Positions 6,195 through 11,590 of a stretch of DNA of 11,590 bases are shown here, piece by piece. This DNA is from an uncultured Prevotellaceae bacterium (GTDB lineage Bacteria; Bacteroidota; Bacteroidia; Bacteroidales; Bacteroidaceae), in the NCBI GenBank assembly GCA_900313845.1, contig OMTC01000022.1, forward strand, positions 1 through 11,590. The letters run 5' to 3'. The notes under the pieces were generated by a model. That model was given only the letters and a program-made list of their open reading frames with translations, made no database searches and was not told the origin of the DNA. The translations under genes and the position numbers were made by a program. Every line of letters starts with the position of its first letter. Positions within the stretch are counted from its first letter, which is position 1.

Positions 6195-8228
6195 TTACCA
6201 GATAGTGACGCGCTTTTCCTTTGGAACGAAGAGAGGGTCCTTCTCAGTGATGCCAAATGCATCGTACCAAGCATCGATGTGAGGAAGTGCACCGTTCACA
6301 CGCCATTCACCAAGTGAGTGAGGGTCACGAGCCGTGAGGTCGCGGATAGCTTCCTCGGTGATGTTCTGAGCCCATACACCTGCGTATGCCAAGAAGAAAC
6401 GCTGTTCTGGAGTGAAACCATTCACTTCACCGAGAGGCTTGGCAGCTTTCTTCTGTGCATTCTGGAATGCTGTGAATGCCACCTGCAAACCTCCGTGGTC
6501 AGCAAGATTCTCACCAAGAGTGAGCTCTCCATTACCCTTCAAACCAGGGAGCACTTCGATTTTAGAGAAGAAATCGCTCATCACCTGAGCACGCTCCTTG
6601 AACTTGTCACCATCGCCTGCTGCCCACCAGTCGCGGAAGTTACCTTCTTTGTCGAACTGACGACCCTGGTCATCGAATCCGTGTGTCATTTCATGACCTA
6701 TCACCACACCGATGGCTCCGTAGTTGAAGGCATCGTCAGCCTGCATGTCGAAGAAAGGATACTGAAGAATACCTGCAGGGAAGCAGATTTCGTTGGTTGT
6801 AGGATTATAGTAAGCATTCACGGTCTGAGGAGTCATGTACCATTCGTCACGGTCAACAGGTTTGTTGTACTTGTCCTCTACTTCCTTCTTCGATGCCCAC
6901 TCACGCACTGCCTGCATGTTCTCATAGAGAGTCTTCTCAGGGTCGATAGTGAGTTTAGAGTAGTCCTTCCACTTGTTAGGATAACCAATCTTCACATAGA
7001 ACGAAGCCAACTTATCCTTAGCGTATGCCTTGGTGCTATCGCTCATCCATTCCTGTGCATCGATGCGCTCAGCCAATGCCTCTTGCAAATTCTTCACGAG
7101 TTCCTCCATGCGAGCCTTGTTTTCAGCAGGGAAATATTTCTCCACGTACATCTGACCAACAGCTTCGCCAAGCACACCACTCACGGTGCTCACACTACGC
7201 TTCCAGCGAGGGAGAGGTTCCTGCTGACCCGACATCGTACGGTTGTAGAAATCGAAGTTCTGCATGAAAATCTCATCACCCAACACATTTGCATTGCCGT
7301 CAAGTAGATTCCACTGCATCCAGTCCTTCAATATCTGAAGGTCGGTTTCCTTGAGAATAGCCACAGCTTCCTTCACTGCTTCAGGCTGACCCACATCGAG
7401 AGTCTGCAAGTCATCGATGAAGTTGAGGTGGAAATACTGGTCCCAATCGTAGCCAGCAAACTCTTTCTTAAAGTCTGCGTATGCCATCTTGTGATAGTTG
7501 GAAGCAGGGTCGCGGAGTTCCACACGACTCTTCGAAGCCTTTGCCATGCGAGTTTCCACTGCCATCACAGATTCCATCTTGCGCTCTGCCGTAGGCTGGT
7601 CGTCACCAACAAGCTGGAACATCTTCACCACGTGTTTCTTAAATGCTTCTCGAATCTTCTTGAAAGCCTCGTCGTCGCTCAAGTAGTATTCCTTCTGACC
7701 CATAGAAAGTCCACTCTGCCCCATCGAAACGAGGTTGTTCTTCGAGTCCATCATGTCGGCACCGATACCACAACCCCACAATTCGCCTGCACCTTTCAGT
7801 CCGTTCTCCACGATAAGACGGAGAGCTTCTTCGCGAGTCTGCACGTCAGCAATCTTCTTCAAGTCAGCCTCTATAGGCTTGATGCCATCTGCATTCTGAC
7901 GAGTAGAGTCCATCAGCATGGTATAGAGGTCACCGATTTTCTGTGCCACACTACCCTTCTCATGCTTTTCGTTTGCCAACGAAAGAATCAGTTCCTTCAT
8001 CTGTTCGCGGTTGGTTTCAGCCACTGCATCGAACGAGCCAAAACGAGAGTACTCAGGCTTGAGCGGATTGTTCTTAATCCATCCACCACAAGCATACTGA
8101 TAGAAGTCTGTACCTGGAGCCACGCTATCGTTCATGTTCTCCAACTTGATGCCGATGCCTTGACCATCGACACAGGATGCCATTGTCACTGCCATAGCAA
8201 CTGTTGATAAAATCGTTTTCAGTTTCAT
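6195..8228 (-). CDS. M13 family zinc metallopeptidase, lipoprotein (PepO/neprilysin-like)
   Basis: This 677-residue protein is a full-length M13 (neprilysin) endopeptidase that should cleave oligopeptides outside the cytoplasm. The N terminus is a lipoprotein signal: Lys-rich start, hydrophobic core and lipobox MASC with Cys19 as the lipidated residue. The catalytic domain shows NAYYNP (471-476), which contacts substrate backbone, the zinc motif HEMTH (His512, Glu513, His516), and ENLADHGG (573-580), where Glu573 is the third zinc ligand and Asp577 supports catalysis. The all-helical M13 N-terminal domain (TDFYQYACGGW at 40-50) is intact, so nothing suggests inactivation. Attachment to the outer membrane, facing periplasm or surface, is inferred. 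The start lies 54 bases after the ABC-F stop; no convincing promoter was found there, so it may be read through from ABC-F or have an undetected promoter. A strong hairpin follows downstream. Confidence 0.95.
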   Translation of the reverse strand: MKLKTILSTVAMAVTMASCVDGQGIGIKLENMNDSVAPGTDFYQYACGGWIKNNPLKPEYSRFGSFDAVAETNREQMKELILSLANEKHEKGSVAQKIGDLYTMLMDSTRQNADGIKPIEADLKKIADVQTREEALRLIVENGLKGAGELWGCGIGADMMDSKNNLVSMGQSGLSMGQKEYYLSDDEAFKKIREAFKKHVVKMFQLVGDDQPTAERKMESVMAVETRMAKASKSRVELRDPASNYHKMAYADFKKEFAGYDWDQYFHLNFIDDLQTLDVGQPEAVKEAVAILKETDLQILKDWMQWNLLDGNANVLGDEIFMQNFDFYNRTMSGQQEPLPRWKRSVSTVSGVLGEAVGQMYVEKYFPAENKARMEELVKNLQEALAERIDAQEWMSDSTKAYAKDKLASFYVKIGYPNKWKDYSKLTIDPEKTLYENMQAVREWASKKEVEDKYNKPVDRDEWYMTPQTVNAYYNPTTNEICFPAGILQYPFFDMQADDAFNYGAIGVVIGHEMTHGFDDQGRQFDKEGNFRDWWAAGDGDKFKERAQVMSDFFSKIEVLPGLKGNGELTLGENLADHGGLQVAFTAFQNAQKKAAKPLGEVNGFTPEQRFFLAYAGVWAQNITEEAIRDLTARDPHSLGEWRVNGALPHIDAWYDAFGITEKDPLFVPKEKRVTIW

Positions 8229-8282
8229 TGTTGTATATAATTTAATGAATAATGTGTTCGCAATAATGGGATTGATGGGATA

Positions 8283-10241
8283 CTAACCTTTCAGTTCTTC
8301 CAGCGCGAGGGAGGCGGTTTCCCATTCTTCCACCACTTGGTCAAGCTGTTTTTTGAGGTCGCCATGCTGAGTGAAGAGGCTCATGTCAGTAGCACCTTCG
8401 GGAGTGGCAAGGCGTGCTTCGATAGCGGCAATGTCGCCCTCCAGTTTTTCAATGCGGGCTTCGCAATCAGCCACTGCCTTCTCCGCCTTCTTGATACGCT
8501 TGTTGCGCTCCTTCATTTCCTCGTAGGACAAGGCGGATGCCGACACTGCCTTCACGCTTTCTTCCACTTTGGCAGGAGTTGCTTCTGCCTGACGGTGATT
8601 CACATCGTTGCCCACGCCCGTCATGCCTTCATTTTCCAGTTCCTTTGTTCTCAGGAACTCATAAATACCTCCGATGTGTTCACGCACCTTTCCACCACCA
8701 AATTCATACACGCGGCTCACAAGTCCATCAAGGAAATCACGGTCGTGACTTACCACAATCACCGTGCCATCGAATTCCTTCACGGCATTCTTCAGCACAT
8801 CCTTCGATTGCATGTCGAGGTGGTTTGTCGGCTCGTCGAGAATCAGGAAATTCACGGGTTCGAGCAAAAGTTTAATCATTGCCAAACGACTGCGCTCACC
8901 ACCCGACAACACTTTCACGTACTTGTCGCTTGCCTCACCACCAAACATGAATGCTCCAAGCAAATCACGAATCTTTAGTCGTATTTCACCCTTTGCTACC
9001 CGGTCGATAGTGTCGAACACAGTGATATTGCCATCGAGCAACTGAGCCTGATTCTGTGCAAAATAGCCAATCTGCACATTGTGCCCCACTTTCAACTCAC
9101 CATCGAAAGGGATTTCATTCATGATACACTTCACGAGGGTGGATTTTCCCTCACCATTATTACCTACGAATGCCACTTTTTCGCCTCGCTTGATGGTAAG
9201 GTTCACATCGCTAAACACTTGATGCTCGCCATAACGCTTGCCAACTTCCTTGCAAATCAAAGGATAGTCGCCACTGCGGAGGCATGGGGGAAATTTCAGA
9301 TGCAAGCGACTCGTATCGATTTCATCCACCTCAATTAGCACCATCTTCTCGAGTGCTTTCATGCGGCTCTGCACCTGATTCGACTTCGTAGGTTTGTATC
9401 TGAATCGTTCAATGAAATCCTTCGTTTCCTGTATTTCTTTCTGTTGGTTTTCGTATGCACGCAACTGCTGCTCGCGACGTTCAGCACGAAGCACCATATA
9501 TTGGTCGTACTTCACCTTATAGTCGTTGATGCGCCCGCAAGTGATTTCAATGGTACGATTCGTCACATTATTAATAAATGCGCGGTCGTGACTCACAAGC
9601 ATCACTGCATTTGCTTTCGTGGCAATGAACTGCTCCAACCACTGAATCGAACCGATGTCGAGATGGTTGGTGGGCTCGTCGAGCAACAAAAGGTCAGGCT
9701 TCTGCAAGAGAAGTTTTGCCAGTTCGATACGCATGCGCCAACCGCCTGAGAACTCACTTGTAGGACGGTCAAAATCCTCACGCTTGAAACCAAGTCCCTG
9801 CAAGGTGCGCTCCAATTCTGCTCGATAGTTCTGTCCACCCATCATCTGATAGCGGTCGTTCTCGTGCGTAAACCGTTCCACCAGCTCCATGTAGTCCTCC
9901 GAATCATAGTCTGTGCGTTCCGCCAGTTCCTTGTTGAGTCGCTCTATTCGTTCCTGCATCTCGCGGATATGAGCAAAAGCCGTTTCCGCTTCCTCCATCA
10001 CCGTGCGCTCATCACTCAGCACCATCACCTGTGGCAAATAACCCACCGTGACATCGCGCTGAAGCGAAACACAGCCACGTGTAGGTTGTTGCATACCTGC
10101 TATGATTTTCAGCAATGTTGATTTTCCAGCTCCATTCTTTCCCACCAGCGCAATGCGCTCCTTGGGATTAATCACAAAACTCACATCCGTAAACAACGGA
10201 CGCGCTGAGAATTCAACACTTAATTGATCAATTGATACCAT
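8283..10241 (-). CDS. ABC-F family ATPase, ribosome-associated translation factor
   Basis: ABC-F proteins bind the ribosomal E site and modulate translation; they have two ATPase domains and no membrane part. From ATG 10241 it has 652 residues. Domain 1: Walker A GKNGAGKST (34-42), signature FSGGW (164-168), Walker B LLLLDEPTNHLD (184-195), switch His in VSHDR (216-220). Charged inter-domain linker about 240-315 with RYKPTKSNQVQSR. Domain 2: GNNGEGKST (360-368), LSGGE (445-449), LILDEPTNHLD (466-476), VSHDR (497-501). Residues 540-575 look disordered, and 575-652 form a charged coiled coil as in Uup or YdiF-like proteins. Nothing points to an antibiotic-resistance subtype. The MVSIDQLSVEF start fits the family; codons upstream to 10280 would overlap the promoter and are rejected. 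The predicted transcription start lies only a few bases upstream, so the mRNA may be nearly leaderless. Confidence 0.94.
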   Translation of the reverse strand: MVSIDQLSVEFSARPLFTDVSFVINPKERIALVGKNGAGKSTLLKIIAGMQQPTRGCVSLQRDVTVGYLPQVMVLSDERTVMEEAETAFAHIREMQERIERLNKELAERTDYDSEDYMELVERFTHENDRYQMMGGQNYRAELERTLQGLGFKREDFDRPTSEFSGGWRMRIELAKLLLQKPDLLLLDEPTNHLDIGSIQWLEQFIATKANAVMLVSHDRAFINNVTNRTIEITCGRINDYKVKYDQYMVLRAERREQQLRAYENQQKEIQETKDFIERFRYKPTKSNQVQSRMKALEKMVLIEVDEIDTSRLHLKFPPCLRSGDYPLICKEVGKRYGEHQVFSDVNLTIKRGEKVAFVGNNGEGKSTLVKCIMNEIPFDGELKVGHNVQIGYFAQNQAQLLDGNITVFDTIDRVAKGEIRLKIRDLLGAFMFGGEASDKYVKVLSGGERSRLAMIKLLLEPVNFLILDEPTNHLDMQSKDVLKNAVKEFDGTVIVVSHDRDFLDGLVSRVYEFGGGKVREHIGGIYEFLRTKELENEGMTGVGNDVNHRQAEATPAKVEESVKAVSASALSYEEMKERNKRIKKAEKAVADCEARIEKLEGDIAAIEARLATPEGATDMSLFTQHGDLKKQLDQVVEEWETASLALEELKG

Positions 10242-10249
10242 ACAATTTG

Positions 10250-10281
10250 CAAAGTTAGTGCAAGCCGAGCGAAAAATCAAA
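10250..10281 (-). promoter_or_regulatory. Bacteroidetes-type promoter of the ABC-F gene
   Basis: On the minus strand TTTG (10281-10278), a 20-base spacer and TAACTTTG (10257-10250) match both boxes of the Bacteroidetes sigma-factor promoter, TTTG-n19/21-TAnnTTTG. This is the best promoter in the window. Transcription should begin about 10243-10245, 2-5 bases before the ATG. Confidence 0.75.
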
Positions 10282-10320
10282 TTTATTTGAATTTTTCCGA
10301 GGCGCAGCCTAACTTAGCAC

Positions 10321-10402
10321 GAAAACGATAACGAAAACAATCCTTTAGCTTGACGAAGCCAAAACCACCATCTGGATGTCAAATGCCTTCGTTTTCGTCT
10401 TC
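10321..10402. repeat. Inverted hexamer repeats in the divergent intergenic region
   Basis: The 260-base gap between the divergent ABC-F and YhcH-like genes holds three GAAAAC-type hexamers (GAAAAC, GATAAC, GAAAAC at 10321-10338) and, 52 bases later, the reverse complement of two (GTTTTC, GTCTTC at 10391-10402). ACGAAAAC and GTTTTCGT give an 8-bp perfect inverted pair. Function is unknown; it could be a binding site or debris of repeat expansion. Confidence 0.4.
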
Positions 10403-10418
10403 ATTTATAAAAAATCTT

Positions 10419-10460
10419 CATTTTTCATTCTTCATTCTTCATTTTTCATTCTTCATTTAA
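10419..10460 (+). repeat. Six-unit heptamer repeat ending at the -7 box of the YhcH-like gene
   Basis: Six gapless 7-base units: CATTTTT, CATTCTT, CATTCTT, CATTTTT, CATTCTT, CATTTAA. The last unit ends at 10460 and the predicted -7 box begins at 10461, so the array occupies the whole -10 to -50 interval where the -33 contact should be. It is the longest regular array in the window and shares unit CATTCTT with the U32 internal array. Confidence 0.85.
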
Positions 10461-10468
10461 TATCTTTG
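10461..10468 (+). promoter_or_regulatory. Predicted -7 box of the YhcH-like gene
   Basis: TATCTTTG matches TAnnTTTG exactly and lies about 34 bases before the start codons at 10502/10505. No TTTG -33 box is seen; the position is taken by heptamer units rich in TTTTT and TTC. Confidence 0.6.
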
Positions 10469-10501
10469 CAAGGTAAAAAGCTAACAATAAACATATTACT
10501 A

Positions 10502-11155
10502 ATGATGAAAAGATTCAAGACAACAGCACTGATGCTGATAGGATTCCTGTTTGCATCAATGGCATCCGCACAAGTTTACACCAACCAATACCCAGAGAAC
10601 CTGCAAAAAATAGCAGCCAAATGGGTGAAGAAAGGGGAATGGAAAAACGGATTCACAAAGGCTGTGCCAGCCCCTTCTGTAAATCTCGTGGAGTTCTATC
10701 TGCAATACCACAAGAATCCTGAGCAATGGAAGGCAATGTTCAAATGGTTGGAAGAAACCGACTTGCTCGCCATTCCAAGCGGAAAACAACCGATTCCAGG
10801 CACGAACCTCGCCGTGAGCGTGGAGGACAGTGAGAACTGGTGTTCGGAGGAAGACCTCAAGGCAGGCAAGGGCAGTGAGAGCCACTGGCAGAAAATCGAC
10901 TTCATGTTTGTGGTGAAAGGGAAGGAAGGCTTCTGCAGACTCGACCACGAAACTTCAACCCCTAACATCGAGTACAATCCTAAGCGCGACCGATTGGAAT
11001 ACAATTTCCAGGCCGACCGACTGGAGCATATCGAGTCCATCCCTGGCACTTTCAATATCATGTTCCCTTGCGACTGGCACATTGCCAAGGTGAAGACCAG
11101 CGAAGCATCGCAAAAACTGCGTGTACTTGTCATCAAAATGAACAACGCATTCTGA
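10502..11155 (+). CDS. Secreted YhcH/YjgK/YiaL (DUF386) family protein
   Basis: From ATG 10502 it has 217 residues (ATG 10505 is one codon shorter and equally possible). Residues 1-23 are a signal peptide ending ASA-Q, so this copy should be exported, whereas E. coli YhcH, YjgK and YiaL are cytoplasmic. The family fold is a cupin-like beta barrel with a metal site; the matching stretches are SESHWQKIDFMFVVKGKE (125-142), with Glu126, His128 and Asp133, and GTFNIMFPCDWH (182-193) with His193, which align with E. coli YhcH as I recall it (AELHEQYIDIQ and FAVFMPGEPH). Relatives are linked to sialic-acid and other sugar metabolism and to anomerase-like roles; the substrate here is unknown. The in-frame open region back to 10376 is translated heptamer repeat and promoter and is rejected. 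A hydroxyacid dehydrogenase gene follows within 7 bases. Confidence 0.82.
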   Translation: MMKRFKTTALMLIGFLFASMASAQVYTNQYPENLQKIAAKWVKKGEWKNGFTKAVPAPSVNLVEFYLQYHKNPEQWKAMFKWLEETDLLAIPSGKQPIPGTNLAVSVEDSENWCSEEDLKAGKGSESHWQKIDFMFVVKGKEGFCRLDHETSTPNIEYNPKRDRLEYNFQADRLEHIESIPGTFNIMFPCDWHIAKVKTSEASQKLRVLVIKMNNAF

Positions 11156-11159
11156 AAGT

Positions 11160-11590
11160 ATGATGAACATCGTTATCCTTGATGGCTATACTGCCAACCC
11201 TGGCGACTTGTCGTGGGACAGATTGAAGACATTCGGAGAACTGAGGGTCTATGAACGAACCCATGCATCCGAAACAGTGGAACGTGCGAAAGACGCTGAC
11301 ATCGTTCTCACCAACAAAGTGATATTGGGTAAAGCGGAAATTGAACAATTACCACGACTCAAATATATCGGTGTACTTGCTACGGGTTACAACGTGGTAG
11401 ATACGAAAGTGGCTCGGGAACATGGTATCGACGTGTGTAATATTCCTGCCTACAGCACAAACAGTGTGGCACAGATGGTTTTTGCACACATCCTGAATGT
11501 GGCATTGCAAGTGGAGCATTATGCGCAGGCCAACCGCCAAGGGGCATGGGCACAAAGCATCGACTTCAGTTGGCAAGACACACAACTCAC
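11160..11590 (+). CDS. D-2-hydroxyacid dehydrogenase (glycerate dehydrogenase-like), 3' end missing
   Basis: The frame is open from ATG 11160 (or the adjacent ATG 11163) to the window edge, giving 143 residues of an expected 310-320. The N terminus, MNIVILDGYTANPGDLSW, closely resembles glycerate/hydroxypyruvate reductases (HprA-like). ADIVLTNKV, LKYIGVLATGYNVVD and the helix beginning NSVAQMVFAHIL mark the substrate-binding domain and the entry into the NAD-binding domain; the dinucleotide-binding loop and the catalytic Arg-Glu-His lie beyond the window. Such enzymes reduce 2-keto acids such as hydroxypyruvate or glyoxylate with NAD(P)H in the cytoplasm. The gene starts 4-7 bases after the YhcH-like stop, so the two are probably co-transcribed, but the upstream product is exported and this one is cytoplasmic, so a shared pathway is uncertain. 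Confidence 0.9.
   Translation, partial: MMNIVILDGYTANPGDLSWDRLKTFGELRVYERTHASETVERAKDADIVLTNKVILGKAEIEQLPRLKYIGVLATGYNVVDTKVAREHGIDVCNIPAYSTNSVAQMVFAHILNVALQVEHYAQANRQGAWAQSIDFSWQDTQL

Noticed and set aside
6318..7307. 329-codon open frame on the plus strand opposite the M13 peptidase
   Set aside because: It is antisense to a full-length peptidase with all catalytic motifs and has no recognisable domain, promoter or start context.
8229..8282. Promoter for the M13 peptidase in the gap after ABC-F
   Set aside because: No TAnnTTTG match was found on the minus strand; only AT-rich sequence is present.
8283..10241. ABC-F antibiotic-resistance determinant
   Set aside because: The inter-domain linker and C-terminal coiled coil look like housekeeping Uup or YdiF-type proteins, with no mobile element or resistance context.
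10419..10460. CRISPR-like array
   Set aside because: Units are 7 bases long, contiguous and without spacers; no cas genes are near.
10376..10501. N-terminal extension of the YhcH-like protein
   Set aside because: The codons translate the heptamer array and the -7 box; the signal peptide begins at ATG 10502/10505.

Overview
This 11.6 kb window looks like chromosomal DNA from a Bacteroidales bacterium, most likely Prevotella or a close relative. The reasons are: start codons generally lack a Shine-Dalgarno sequence; several genes are preceded by the Bacteroidetes -7 box TAnnTTTG; signal peptides and a lipobox fit Bacteroidetes; and the gene families (secreted GH53, M13 lipoprotein, MetA-U32 pair, secreted YhcH-like protein) are familiar in that group. 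No mobile element, CRISPR array, tRNA or rRNA was seen, and no gene-free stretch exceeds 300 bases.

Layout. Plus strand, 2-3211: the 3' part of a MutT-like Nudix hydrolase, a Vsr mismatch endonuclease, then a two-gene galactan cassette (secreted GH53 endo-galactanase and a LacX-type aldose 1-epimerase, 6 bases apart). Minus strand, 10241 down to 3241: an ABC-F translation-factor ATPase, an M13 metallopeptidase lipoprotein, a strong hairpin, then MetA and a U32-family protein whose genes overlap. Plus strand, 10502 to the end: a secreted YhcH/YjgK/YiaL-family protein followed 4-7 bases later by a D-2-hydroxyacid dehydrogenase cut off by the window edge.

How the genes work together. GH53 would cut beta-1,4-galactan outside the cytoplasm, and the epimerase would equilibrate the anomers of the released sugar after uptake; no transporter or SusC/D pair is present. 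MetA makes an activated homoserine for methionine synthesis. Residue 111 is Glu, which predicts acetyl-CoA rather than succinyl-CoA as donor. U32 relatives modify RNA. Nudix and Vsr both act against DNA damage but may be neighbours by chance.

The most unusual structure is a family of short tandem repeats with an exact 7-base period (purine-strand units such as AAGTGAA, AAGGACA, AAGAATG). It occurs at six places: across or beside three stop codons (321, 939, 3222), in the metA leader (5995), against the -7 box of the YhcH-like gene (10419), and inside the U32 coding sequence (3529-3607). In the U32 copy, two deviations from the perfect heptamer each remove a TGA that would otherwise be in frame. 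No complete unknown defence or mobile system was recognised.
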